Shown here: piece after piece, positions 8,065-16,310 of the stretch
How positions within the stretch are numbered: the first letter of the stretch is position 1
Layout of the letters: every line of letters starts with the position of its first letter
Source: Rheinheimera sp. 1928-s
Lineage (GTDB): Bacteria > Pseudomonadota > Gammaproteobacteria > Enterobacterales > Alteromonadaceae
Length of the DNA: 64,000 bases
NCBI RefSeq assembly: GCF_029269265.1
Contig: NZ_JARIXP010000003.1
Span: 436,641-500,640 of the forward strand
Direction: 5' to 3'
Program-made: the position numbers and the translations under genes
Notes under the pieces: generated by a model
Databases searched by the model: none
What the model was told of the DNA's origin: nothing
What the model saw: only the letters and a program-made list of their open reading frames with translations

Positions 8065-8754
8065 TTAATCGGCAACGTGATTGGACTCGTCTGCACTGCC
8101 ATTCAGCCAGGCAAACACAGTATCGACCTCTTCCACGTCAGCGTATTTGAGCAGCAAATCGGTCAGGTTAGCGAAGTGGTAGCTTTCGTGTTTATCGGCC
8201 ACACACTGCTCAGGCACTATGGTGCGATAACCACGGGATAAGGCATCGACAGCAGTGGCGCGGATACAACCTGAAGTAGAGCCGCCTGTCAGGATCACCG
8301 TATCCACCTGATGCCAGACCAACAAGGATTGCAGCTGGGTTTCAAAAAAAGCCGACGGCATTTTTTTCAGGTAAATCATATCTTTGCTTTTGTCTATTTC
8401 TAATCTGTCGTCGAATTCAGCGCGGCGTGAGCCAAATTTAATATTCTGCAGTGAATCTTCGGTATTAGTTCGGGTGCCCCAGATACCGGCGTCGCAGGCA
8501 TCGTCCATATAAGCTACATGAGTCCAGACCACGGGCCAGCCTTTATCGCGAAACAGTTTGGTCAGCTCGTTCACATAATGCAGCTGATGCGGGTCGGTTT
8601 CGTAGGCGGTTTTGTATTCACCGACACAGGTATAAGCTTTTTGCAGATCGATATTCACCAGCACGGCTTTTTTACCGAAACCAAACTTTTTGCGGGCAGG
8701 ATTACTTTTTACGTCCGCATAAATTTCTCTGGCAGTTTTTGATGACAGTTCCAT
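8065..8754 (-). CDS. Isochorismatase-family amidohydrolase (N-carbamoylsarcosine amidase-like)
   Basis: This 229-residue protein is the second isochorismatase-like cysteine hydrolase of the island. The triad is visible as Asp36 in VNIDLQKAY, Lys131 in LKKMPSAFF and Cys163 in STSGCIRATAVDA. The longer N terminus and the GIWGTRTNT segment resemble N-carbamoylsarcosine amidase relatives. I chose the ATG at 8754 because it has AGAGA eight bases upstream; an in-frame ATG at 8769 would give five extra residues and lacks a ribosome site. It is the first gene of the minus-strand operon with two PuuE-like hydrolases and a hydroxyacid dehydrogenase. Its divergent promoter holds the proposed LysR operator at 8831. 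The likely job is to release ammonia or carbamate from the open-chain product of the PuuE-like enzymes, which is inference. Confidence 0.9.
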   Translation of the reverse strand: MELSSKTAREIYADVKSNPARKKFGFGKKAVLVNIDLQKAYTCVGEYKTAYETDPHQLHYVNELTKLFRDKGWPVVWTHVAYMDDACDAGIWGTRTNTEDSLQNIKFGSRRAEFDDRLEIDKSKDMIYLKKMPSAFFETQLQSLLVWHQVDTVILTGGSTSGCIRATAVDALSRGYRTIVPEQCVADKHESYHFANLTDLLLKYADVEEVDTVFAWLNGSADESNHVAD

Positions 8755-8830
8755 GGTTATTCTCTCCATATGACGGCTCAGTCTGTATTAAACGCTGCAC
8801 TGACGGATAAATCAACACAAAAGAAGCATT

Positions 8831-8846
8831 GATATAGCATTATATC
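8831..8846. promoter_or_regulatory. Candidate LysR operator, copy 1
   Basis: GATATAGCATTATATC is a perfect 6-bp inverted repeat around a 4-base spacer in the divergent promoter between the amidohydrolase (8754) and the gene at 8996. Closely similar 16-mers occur at 12255 and 20355, also upstream of island genes. The T-N11-A geometry fits LysR-type sites. An AT-rich stretch with possible -10 boxes follows to 8862. Confidence 0.6.
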
Positions 8847-8995
8847 TAATATAGGATAATGACAACTTGAGGTGATGGCACTGCAGGCTGGGCCGGGAAG
8901 CACAAATTCTTTCGTCACGCACTGAAGTCAAAGCACAAAACCAGTACGGGCCTGTTCACAGGCTCAGGCAAAGACGGATAAACAGAGAACTCACT

Positions 8996-9985
8996 ATGCC
9001 AGACAATAAACACAGTAGCGAGCAACAACCCAGTAAATTTCAACAGGCTATTACTGGCGAATGGCATGGTTTGCCTTCAGTCTTTGACGCAAACGGCAGC
9101 CACACCGGATTTAATAAGGTAAACCGCGCCAGCGTGTTTGAAGGCGATAAAGTCACCTACTGGATGGAAACGGATTTTCAGAACGCCGGCCCTTTGCGTA
9201 ACCGCTTTGATACCGCAGGCGCCCGTTTTGAATTTGGCGTGATAGATTCCGACAAAGACCGGATTTATTGCGGCCCTGACTTTGTCGGGGCAGGTAAACC
9301 TTATGGTTTGCTGGTGGATTCCAACTATTATTCGCCCGGTTGGAATACAGACTTACGCACTGTGAATCTGATCCTGCCAGAGCATGGCCTGCAAGTGTAT
9401 TCCTCTCAGTTGTTCGAAGCCGATACGTTGGTTGCGGTATTTAACGGCCTTTATGTGGTCACTCAGGACCACGCCAATAACCCGAATGAACAACAAAAAG
9501 TGGCGGACTTTCTGGCCGCAGAGCGCAAAGCCGCGATAAAGCCTTTTATTCTGCCGGTAAAAGAAGCAGGACAATGGACAGGCACTTTTGAGGTCTACGA
9601 CAACAAACAGCAGCGTCTGGGTCAGACCTATATTGTGATCGACTACCAGCCGCTGAATCTGCGCAGCGCCGAAGTCACAGTCCGCATGACTGGCACCATT
9701 GAACGTACTTTCAGCTACAAACGATCGCGGGTGGATGCAGTTCATACCTTTGAAGGCCCGGACGTGTTCGGCAATGGCCGTGCCTATGGCCGTTATTTGT
9801 GGAGCACTCAGCACTTTTATGGTGAAGCATTTAAGCTGAAAAGCCGCGACACCCTGATTAACGACAAGTTCGATCTCTGTGGCATCTGGCAGTTTTACCA
9901 GTCCAACGATGAGCAATATACCTGCTTTGGTGTACTGGATTGGACGCCGGGTGCCAATGTATTAAGCGCTAAATACATTAAATAA
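8996..9985 (+). CDS. Conserved-looking protein of unknown function, beta-rich
   Basis: I do not recognise this 329-residue protein. It has no signal peptide and no membrane segment, and few cysteines. Composition is rich in aromatic residues, Gly and alternating hydrophobic positions, as in a beta-barrel; an N-terminal ITGEWHGL and a central AGQWTGTFEVYD look like two repeats of a lipocalin-like or fatty-acid-binding-like first strand. Two such half-domains of about 150 residues are plausible. It begins the plus-strand operon with a flavin reductase 26 bases downstream, and shares its promoter region with the amidohydrolase operon. A small-molecule-binding or isomerase or cyclase role in the pathway is possible. 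The CDS itself is well supported by an AGAGAAC ribosome site and full-length coding. Confidence 0.8.
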   Translation: MPDNKHSSEQQPSKFQQAITGEWHGLPSVFDANGSHTGFNKVNRASVFEGDKVTYWMETDFQNAGPLRNRFDTAGARFEFGVIDSDKDRIYCGPDFVGAGKPYGLLVDSNYYSPGWNTDLRTVNLILPEHGLQVYSSQLFEADTLVAVFNGLYVVTQDHANNPNEQQKVADFLAAERKAAIKPFILPVKEAGQWTGTFEVYDNKQQRLGQTYIVIDYQPLNLRSAEVTVRMTGTIERTFSYKRSRVDAVHTFEGPDVFGNGRAYGRYLWSTQHFYGEAFKLKSRDTLINDKFDLCGIWQFYQSNDEQYTCFGVLDWTPGANVLSAKYIK

Positions 9986-10011
9986 CTCTGTAGCTTTTTA
10001 TCGGAGCCCAT

Positions 10012-10503
10012 ATGAGCCAACTGCAATTTGACCCCAGTGATTTTCGACAGGCACTGAGTAAATTTCCGACCGGCGTTACCATAGTGACCACCAAAAATAC
10101 TCAAGGTGAAAAAATTGGAGTAACGGCCAGCAGCTTTAACTCGGTGTCGCTGGATCCGCCTCTGGTGCTGTGGAGCCTGAAGAAACAAGCCCGCTCCATA
10201 GATTCCTTTGGTGAAGGCAAACACTTTGCCGTGCATGTGCTGAGCGAGCATCAGCAGGAATTATCCAACCAATTTGCCCGGCAAGGGGTGGATAAGTTTG
10301 CCGATTTAGCGCTGGATGAAGGAGTGGCCGAAGTGCCACTGCTCACCGATTACAGTGTGCGTTTTCAGTGTGTCTGTCAGCATCAGTACGACGGAGGTGA
10401 CCATGTGATCCTGGTAGGCCGGGTGCTGCAGTATGAAATCAGTGAGTGTAATCAGCCACTGCTTTTCCACTCAGGCAGTTACGCCAAAGTGGTACAAACC
10501 TGA
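10012..10503 (+). CDS. Flavin reductase family protein (FMN-binding split barrel)
   Basis: This 163-residue protein matches the HpaC/RutF-type flavin reductases, which use NAD(P)H to make free reduced flavin. The typical features are the N-terminal FRQALSKFPTGVTIVTT block, GVTASSFNSVSLDPPLVLWSL at the flavin site, FAVHVLSEHQQELSNQFA, and HVILVGRVL near the C terminus. The length is normal. The start follows CGGAGCCC at good spacing, 26 bases after the unknown gene. Such reductases normally partner a two-component monooxygenase. No oxygenase of that class is in this window, so its partner is elsewhere, or it supports another flavin reaction. The nearby monooxygenase at 3562 is of the self-reducing class A type. 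Confidence 0.92.
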   Translation: MSQLQFDPSDFRQALSKFPTGVTIVTTKNTQGEKIGVTASSFNSVSLDPPLVLWSLKKQARSIDSFGEGKHFAVHVLSEHQQELSNQFARQGVDKFADLALDEGVAEVPLLTDYSVRFQCVCQHQYDGGDHVILVGRVLQYEISECNQPLLFHSGSYAKVVQT

Positions 10504-10580
10504 GCACAGAGCAAAAAATTATTTACGGCTACCTCTCGGGGCATGCCTTTCCTTTCATTTAAATATCAGTAGTTTATATT

Positions 10581-11255
10581 ATGGCCGAAACTTATTTACT
10601 GTTAAAACTGTTGCACATTGTGCTCTTTGTCTATTGGCTTGGCGGTGATTTAGGCACCTTTTACGCATCGCGTTTTGTAGCGAGGGAAGGCCATAGTGCC
10701 GAACAACGCTTAACCGCGTTGAAAATTATGATGGGTGTAGATCAGGGACCCCGTATTTGTATGGCACTGATCTTAGGGCCTGGCATTCAGATGGCTTATA
10801 ACACCGGCTTAATGCCTATTCCTGCCTGGGCTATGGTCGCCACCTGGCTGATCTGCCTGTATTGGCTGGCGATGGTACTGGCTATTCATTTTGGTCATGA
10901 CAAAAGTTATCTGCCCCTGCTGACCCGCATAGATTTTAGTTTCCGCCTGCTGGTGATTGTGGCCTGTCTGTATTTTGCCGTTCAGTCATTGCTCGGCGAC
11001 AAATCGCTGATACTGATGGACTATCTGGCCTGGAAACTCATTATATTTGCTGCACTGGTGGCCTGTGGTTTAGGGATCCGGATGGCGCTAAAGCCTTTTG
11101 GTCAGGCTTTTATGACCATGCTGCAGCAGGGGCCGAACCCGCAAGTGGACAGCGTGATTAATGGCTGTCTGGCCAGAGCCCGCCCTTTTGTCTACCTGAT
11201 CTGGCTTGGCTTGCTGCTCAATACCGCTTTGGGTATGCATTTAATTAATCCCTGA
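10581..11255 (+). CDS. Integral membrane protein of unknown function (CopD/DUF2269-like)
   Basis: This 224-residue inner-membrane protein has about five or six hydrophobic segments: residues 5-25, 60-75, 80-105, 117-137, 147-167 and 200-222. The N-terminal LLLKLLHIVLFVYWLGGDLG block, with a His in helix 1, resembles the heme- or copper-related CopD/DUF2269-type membrane proteins. A functional call would be a guess. It lies 77 bases after the flavin reductase and 25 bases before a GST gene. The ribosome site is weak. Possibilities include an electron-transfer or permeation role for the catabolic island. The coding call is firm, the function unknown. Confidence 0.82.
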   Translation: MAETYLLLKLLHIVLFVYWLGGDLGTFYASRFVAREGHSAEQRLTALKIMMGVDQGPRICMALILGPGIQMAYNTGLMPIPAWAMVATWLICLYWLAMVLAIHFGHDKSYLPLLTRIDFSFRLLVIVACLYFAVQSLLGDKSLILMDYLAWKLIIFAALVACGLGIRMALKPFGQAFMTMLQQGPNPQVDSVINGCLARARPFVYLIWLGLLLNTALGMHLINP

Positions 11256-11280
11256 ACAGGCTGACTAAAAGGAGCTTCTC

Positions 11281-11931
11281 ATGCAGTTATTAAGCAGCGA
11301 TTTTTCGCCTTACTCCACCAGAGTGCGAATTCAAATTCGCAAAAAGCAGCTGCTGATCAGCATAGCAGCACCTGTTAACCCGGCGCTGCGCACGCCGGAA
11401 TTTGGCGACAAATACCCCTTAGGCAAAATTCCTGTGCTGGTGCTGGATGATGGCAATAGTCTGAGTGAATCCTGGGCCATTATGGAGTATCTGGAAGCCA
11501 GCTTTCCCCAGATCAGTTTACGCCCGGCTGATGCCTTGGGCATTGCCCATATCAACATGCTGGCCCGTTATGCCGATCTGCATCTGTCACCGGCACTGTT
11601 TCCTATATTTATTGCTCTGCTCAGCAGCAAAACCATTGATACACAACAAGAAATAACCAGACTGCAACAAGAGCTGCAAAAAGGCGAACGACTGCTCACA
11701 GCACTGCCCCCCTTCCGGCAACGGAAGCTCACTATTGGTGACATTGCACTAGCAACCAATCTGTTTTTTGCCATTGAAACTCCGCGCTTATTTGGCTGCG
11801 AGCAGATTTTGCAGCCTTACCCTCTGTTATCTGACTGGTGGCAGTGGGTGAATGAAGATGCAGAGATCCGGCAAGGCATAGCCGAAATGAACACAGCCTT
11901 GCAGGGTTTTATCGCCAGTAAACAAGGTTAA
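11281..11931 (+). CDS. Glutathione S-transferase family protein
   Basis: This 216-residue protein has the two-domain GST layout. The N-terminal thioredoxin-like half starts MQLLSSDFSPYSTRVRI, with Ser or Tyr in the usual activating position, then the cis-Pro block GKIPVLVLDDG and the SESWAIMEYLE glutathione-binding motif. The C-terminal all-helical half contains KLTIGDIALATNL, the N-capping/hydrophobic staple region. The start follows AAAGGAGCTTCTC, a strong ribosome site. As last gene of the plus-strand operon it may perform glutathione-dependent isomerisation (maleylacetoacetate-isomerase type) or dehalogenation or conjugation. Isomerisation of a cis-enedioic intermediate would fit the island, but this is inference. 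Confidence 0.9.
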   Translation: MQLLSSDFSPYSTRVRIQIRKKQLLISIAAPVNPALRTPEFGDKYPLGKIPVLVLDDGNSLSESWAIMEYLEASFPQISLRPADALGIAHINMLARYADLHLSPALFPIFIALLSSKTIDTQQEITRLQQELQKGERLLTALPPFRQRKLTIGDIALATNLFFAIETPRLFGCEQILQPYPLLSDWWQWVNEDAEIRQGIAEMNTALQGFIASKQG

Positions 11932-12389
11932 TACCAGCTCTCGCCAAATCTTTGTCACAATACAACATGGCCTGCTACCAGCTGTTACATAAAATGGTTG
12001 TGACAGCTCTTTCTTTCGCTGTCAGTTTCCAGCATATTGGGTGCCGAATACGACCTGCATCAGACATCAGCGGATACGTCTCCTTCAGCTCGTATTTTGT
12101 CCAAAAACCACTCAATTCCTGCTTTTTGAAGCTCGCAAAAACCCTGCTTTTGCACTGCTCTTGAATTTTTTTTCAGAAAAAGTGATCTTTTTTTGAAAAT
12201 TTAATTCATTCAATTTCAATGAATTACAACAAAATTCAGTCGTTTTGATCTATTGGTATATCATTATATTTGTTTTAATATTGCATCAATATAACAAAGT
12301 ATGTAGATTAAAACGGCATCAGGTTGTTTATTGAGCAAACACATAAAAAAACGAGCCGAATGGGACATTTTCACTTCAGGAGTGGGAGC
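11932..12389 (+). promoter_or_regulatory. Long leader and promoter region of the island TonB receptor
   Basis: These 458 bases hold no convincing gene. From 12160 the sequence is strongly AT-rich and structured. There is an inverted repeat of 13-base arms with one mismatch (12170-12182 and 12187-12199), then a perfect 9-bp inverted repeat (TAATTCATT at 12202-12210, AATGAATTA at 12218-12226). These are followed by the candidate LysR operator at 12255-12270 and a further repeat ATATTG-CAT-CAATAT at 12278-12292. The ribosome site CAGGAG lies just before ATG 12390. The hairpins could be upstream transcription stops for the GST operon or regulatory structures. Confidence 0.5.
12255..12270. promoter_or_regulatory. 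Candidate LysR operator, copy 2
   Basis: GGTATATCATTATATT matches the copies at 8831 and 20355 at 13 of 16 positions each. It lies 120 bases before the TonB receptor start. A second short inverted repeat is centred about 23 bases downstream, a spacing of the kind seen between LysR recognition and activation sites. Confidence 0.55.
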
Positions 12390-15035
12390 ATGCACAACAA
12401 GAAAAAACTTAGTCTGGCGATAGCAGCCTTATTTGCTCAGGGAGTACATGGCACCGCCATGGCTCAGCAGGAGAGTGCAGAGGGGCAGGAAGCTACAATT
12501 GAACGGATCCAGGTGAAAACCCGGAAAATCGCTGAAACCATCGAAACCATTCCTTTAGCTATCTCTGCGGTCACATCACAACAAATTGAAGAAAAAGGCA
12601 TTCAGGATACTGCAGATGTCGCCAAACTGATTAACGGTTTAACCTTCGACATTGGTGCTGGCCCTAACGACACTCGTCCTACTATTCGTGGCCTGACCAT
12701 AGACCGTGGTCGTCCGAACGTTGCAGTACTGATTGACGGTATTGACGTCTCTTCCGAAACCATGACGCTGTCTGGTGGTGGTATGACAGCAAATATGAAA
12801 CTGCTGGATATGCAGCAGGTGGAAGTGGTCAAAGGCCCGCAAAGTGTTAACTATGGCCGCAGTGCTTTTGCCGGAGCTATCAACTATGTGACCAAAAGAC
12901 CTGGTTTTGATACTCAAACCAAAGTGGATGTACATCTGGCACAAGATAACACCCGCGATCTGGCTGTGGCCTTAGAAGGTGGGCTCACCGACAAGTTGGC
13001 GGCAAAAATCAAATTGATTGATTCCAACAGCGACGGCCAGTATTCCAACCCAAACAGCGGTGATCGGCTTGGAGGTTCTGAATCTCAGGGTGCTGCGCTT
13101 TCGGCCTTTTACCTGCCAACCGATGAAATTTCTGTGTATTTCCGCGCAGAGCATTCAGATGAACATTATGGTCAGCGCCCGACTTTTAGCATCCGCAGTA
13201 TGCTGCCGGAAAATACGCCAGGTAACATCTTTGGCACAGGTTCAGTGAACACTGCCCAGGGCGCGGTGATGTTGCCTTACGCCTGGGATGCAAATGGCCA
13301 GGGTGTTGACTGCGCATCAGCCTACGATTATCCCTACTGGAACTCTTTTAACAGTATTATCACCCGCATGGGTTATGCAGTGCAGCCAGACTGCCGCGCT
13401 ATGGTCAGAGGCACCATCACAGGTGATGCCAGCCTGATCGACCTTTCGCTGAACCCTTTAACAGGGGAAGATTACACAGGCACTGACATTAAAAACAGCC
13501 GTGCTTCACTGGAGTATATCTGGTCAAGCGATGGCATAGAGTTCAGCTCTGTGACAGGCTATACCAAAAGCAAGTCGGATATTCAGGAAGACTTCGACAA
13601 AACCAATTATTCTTTGTATGCAGCGCCAAATCTGGGGCCTGGTTCCTGGTCGCAATACGGCTTCCAGGCTGATGTCAATACCGCCTTTGAATTGGAACAG
13701 TACAGTCAGGAGTTTCGCTTAAGTGGTGAAACAGGATCCGTCAATTGGGTCACCTCGGCTCTGCTCTGGCAAGAAGACATGAAAACAGCTTTTGGCACCC
13801 AATTCTGGTTACGGGAAGGTGCACACGAGCCCACTGTGATAAGTACTTTAGCCCGCTCCCCTTTCACCAGTTTTATCAAAGACATCAAAAATGCGCCTCT
13901 GCCTGACGGACAAAATGTGGTCACCCCTTTGACCAGGGATACTAACCACTGGTCTGTGGCCGCTTTGGTGAATTGGGCTATCACTGACGACCTGAATCTG
14001 GGCTTTGAAGGCCGTTATCTTGATGAAACCATCGACTACACAGGTAATTCCGACAACCGTACTTACGATGCCTTTATGATGGATAACAGTGTGATGTTCG
14101 ACCCGGTCACCCAGACGATGGTGCCAAATCCGGCTTATCACACCTCAAACAGCATTGGTAATACAGCTTTCCTGCCACGCGCCAGTATCGACTATCAGGT
14201 GAATGAAACCGTCTTTACCTACGCCTCTGTCTCCAAAGGCTTCAAACCCAGTGGCGTTGCAACCACTGATGCCAACGGCGACGTGAGTGATGGTGTGTAC
14301 AAACCAGAAAAACTCATTGCCTATGAAGTAGGTGCCAAAGCCTATTCACTGGAGAACAATGCCAGCGTCAATCTGTCTGCGTTTTACTGGAAATACTCGG
14401 ATCAACAAACTCCCTTTACCCTGACCAATGCGATGGGACTGGCGGTTGTGTCGGTGATTAACGCCGGCGAAAGTCAGGTCAAAGGTATAGAGATGGAATC
14501 AGTATGGCAGGTCAGCCATAACTTCCGTCTGTCCATGGCGTATTTGTACTCGGATGCCAAATACACTGACTTTAACCTGACCACTATTCTGGCAAACGCT
14601 GATCTGGCTGGCGCCAAAGTCAGTGACGTCGACAAGATGATTGCCGGTAATGCAGAAGCAGATTTTTCTGGTCAGCCTTTACCTTTGTCGTCTAAACACT
14701 CCGGAACCATCACAGGCCGTTACTCCTTTGATGTGGGCGGAGCCGCCAGCTTTGTTGAATTGTTTGGTCAGTACCGCTCTGAGCGTAACGTGGAGCGTGC
14801 CCAGCATTCTCAGTTACCCGCTTACTGGGAATGGGATCTGTCCGCAGGTACCCAATATCAGTCCTGGCTCGTCACCGCTTACGTCGAAAACCTGTTTGAT
14901 GATGACAAGATTAAATCTGCGGTCGGTAACGTAGACTTTGGTTTCTTCCCGAATGGCCAGTCTGTGCCTTATGCCGTAGTGGCAACTTTGCCACAGCGCA
15001 GAACTGCTGGTATCCGTATCAGCTACAAGTTCTGA
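12390..15035 (+). CDS. TonB-dependent outer-membrane receptor
   Basis: This 881-residue receptor imports a ligand across the outer membrane using TonB energy. It has an N-terminal signal peptide (MHNKKKLSLAIAALFAQGVHG, cleavage near AMAQQ), a TonB-box-like segment IERIQVKTRK, and a plug domain with LINGLTFDIGAGPNDTR and VEVVKGPQSVNYGRSAFAGAIN. A long 22-strand barrel follows, ending in a terminal aromatic, ISYKF. I chose ATG 12390 because CAGGAG precedes it and the signal peptide then begins properly; an in-frame start at 12324 would add 22 non-signal residues. The plug resembles the large receptor group of sphingomonads and Alteromonadales used for aromatic or bulky organic substrates. Its position beside the LysR gene and a shared operator suggests it imports the island substrate. 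Confidence 0.93.
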   Translation: MHNKKKLSLAIAALFAQGVHGTAMAQQESAEGQEATIERIQVKTRKIAETIETIPLAISAVTSQQIEEKGIQDTADVAKLINGLTFDIGAGPNDTRPTIRGLTIDRGRPNVAVLIDGIDVSSETMTLSGGGMTANMKLLDMQQVEVVKGPQSVNYGRSAFAGAINYVTKRPGFDTQTKVDVHLAQDNTRDLAVALEGGLTDKLAAKIKLIDSNSDGQYSNPNSGDRLGGSESQGAALSAFYLPTDEISVYFRAEHSDEHYGQRPTFSIRSMLPENTPGNIFGTGSVNTAQGAVMLPYAWDANGQGVDCASAYDYPYWNSFNSIITRMGYAVQPDCRAMVRGTITGDASLIDLSLNPLTGEDYTGTDIKNSRASLEYIWSSDGIEFSSVTGYTKSKSDIQEDFDKTNYSLYAAPNLGPGSWSQYGFQADVNTAFELEQYSQEFRLSGETGSVNWVTSALLWQEDMKTAFGTQFWLREGAHEPTVISTLARSPFTSFIKDIKNAPLPDGQNVVTPLTRDTNHWSVAALVNWAITDDLNLGFEGRYLDETIDYTGNSDNRTYDAFMMDNSVMFDPVTQTMVPNPAYHTSNSIGNTAFLPRASIDYQVNETVFTYASVSKGFKPSGVATTDANGDVSDGVYKPEKLIAYEVGAKAYSLENNASVNLSAFYWKYSDQQTPFTLTNAMGLAVVSVINAGESQVKGIEMESVWQVSHNFRLSMAYLYSDAKYTDFNLTTILANADLAGAKVSDVDKMIAGNAEADFSGQPLPLSSKHSGTITGRYSFDVGGAASFVELFGQYRSERNVERAQHSQLPAYWEWDLSAGTQYQSWLVTAYVENLFDDDKIKSAVGNVDFGFFPNGQSVPYAVVATLPQRRTAGIRISYKF

Positions 15036-15074
15036 TCCAGTATTTCGTGACTGTGTGACTGTGGCATTCCCTCT

Positions 15075-15105
15075 GAGCACCAATACTAATTGGTGCTCTT
15101 TTTTT
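15075..15105 (+). terminator. Rho-independent terminator of the TonB receptor gene
   Basis: GAGCACCAAT and ATTGGTGCTC form a perfect 10-bp stem with a 4-base loop, followed by seven T residues. It lies 40 bases after the receptor stop and is a strong terminator. Confidence 0.9.
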
Positions 15106-15180
15106 ACATTAAATCGTTGATTTTCAGGTAAGTTTTATGGTTGAAATGGTTAAAAAACCGACACTGCTGTGTAGGCTCAG

Positions 15181-16164
15181 ATGACCCCTCTGTTTCCAAA
15201 AGGCCGGTTAGCCTCCCGCATCGGCACCTTTCGCCAACTGGAAATTCTGTTGGCTGTTGCAGAAACCGGCGGTATTGTCGCTGCAGCCGAACGCCTGCAT
15301 CTGAGTCAGCCCAGTGTCTCAATGCAAATGCGTAAGCTGTCTGACGGCATTGGCCTGCCGCTTTACGAAATGGCGGGCAGACGCATTACGCTGACCCATG
15401 CCGGTGAAATGGTAGTGGCACATGCCAAAGAAATTTTTGAGTGTACGGATCGCTTAGAGACATCGTTACGCCAACTGCAGGGCGCGCTGATCGGCAAGCT
15501 CAGTATCGGCATAGTCACTGCCGCCGAGTATTTAAGCCCACATTTGCTTGGCCCTTTCTGTCGCCGTTACCCGCACATCGAGCTGTCACTGCAATTTGGC
15601 AATCGCAAAGAGATCCTTGAACGTATGCAGCACAATCTGGATGACCTGTATATTTCTGGTTACCCGCCCGAAGAACAGGGCATGGCAGTGACCTCTATGG
15701 GCGTCAATCATCTGGTGGCTATTGCTGCCCAATCACACCCACTGGCCGCCAGAGCAACGTTAAGCTGGCAAGACGTTGCCAATGAGCTATTTATTCTGCG
15801 TGAAGCTGTATCCGGCACACGCATAGCCACAGAAAAGCAATTAGCCGCGCTAGGCTACAGCATTGATAAACACATTGTTATAGCCAGCAACGAAGGCATT
15901 AAACATGCGGTGTTGGCCCGCATGGGCATTGCGATAGTCCCGGCTTTAAGCTTGGACCATGGCCAGCAAAAAGATTTGGTGCAACTGCCCATAGCAGGGT
16001 TTCCGCTAACAGACTACTGGTATGTGGTACACAGGCAGCACAAAGATTTTTCGGTCATAGCTCAACTGTGCCGGGATTATTTGCTGGGTGAGGGTAAAAA
16101 TATGGTGGAGGACGCTACCCGTTACTGGGAAGACCATCAGACACCTAAATTACCGACCCGTTAG
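15181..16164 (+). CDS. LysR-family transcriptional regulator
   Basis: This 327-residue protein is a LysR-type regulator. The winged helix-turn-helix spans about residues 15-75 (FRQLEILLAVAETGG, AAAERLHLSQPSVSMQMRKL), and the effector-binding domain covers about residues 100-310, with the usual GKLSIGIVTAAEY first strand. The HTH is similar in style to the CbbR group. No strong ribosome site precedes ATG 15181, so translation may be modest. Nearby are the TonB receptor (upstream, same strand) and enzyme operons on both sides. The three GRTATANNATTATATY sites in island promoters are its likely targets, acting as activator with a pathway intermediate as co-inducer. That link is inference from the location and the LysR-type T-N11-A geometry. 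Confidence 0.92.
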   Translation: MTPLFPKGRLASRIGTFRQLEILLAVAETGGIVAAAERLHLSQPSVSMQMRKLSDGIGLPLYEMAGRRITLTHAGEMVVAHAKEIFECTDRLETSLRQLQGALIGKLSIGIVTAAEYLSPHLLGPFCRRYPHIELSLQFGNRKEILERMQHNLDDLYISGYPPEEQGMAVTSMGVNHLVAIAAQSHPLAARATLSWQDVANELFILREAVSGTRIATEKQLAALGYSIDKHIVIASNEGIKHAVLARMGIAIVPALSLDHGQQKDLVQLPIAGFPLTDYWYVVHRQHKDFSVIAQLCRDYLLGEGKNMVEDATRYWEDHQTPKLPTR

Positions 16165-16197
16165 CCCGCTCCGTTGAAGGAAGCTAACCAAAAGCCG

Positions 16198-16310
16198 GTT
16201 CTATACTCAAGTAACCTGAAGTTGCAGAGCGGCGACACGTGCGTGAGAACCTGGGCATAGTAGCCCCGCCGCAGTCAACAAGGCTGCGGCTTTAGGTACT
16301 ATGGGTGTAT
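16198..16310. repeat. Possible intergenic repeat element with terminator-like hairpin
   Basis: The stretch beginning TATACTCAAGTAACCTGAAG and ending in the GCCGCAG/CTGCGGC hairpin (16268-16290) looks like the short repeated intergenic elements of Alteromonadales-type genomes. Only one copy is in this window, so this rests on recollection of style. The hairpin may also end the convergent LysR and cupin transcripts. Confidence 0.25.

Noticed and set aside
7549-8241. 230-codon plus-strand open frame opposite the PuuE-like and amidohydrolase genes
   Set aside because: Antisense shadow of two well-supported genes; the translation has no recognisable domain.
11952-12164. 70-codon open frame upstream of the island TonB receptor
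   Set aside because: Its base use is unlike real genes here, it has no ribosome site, and it lies in the receptor control region.
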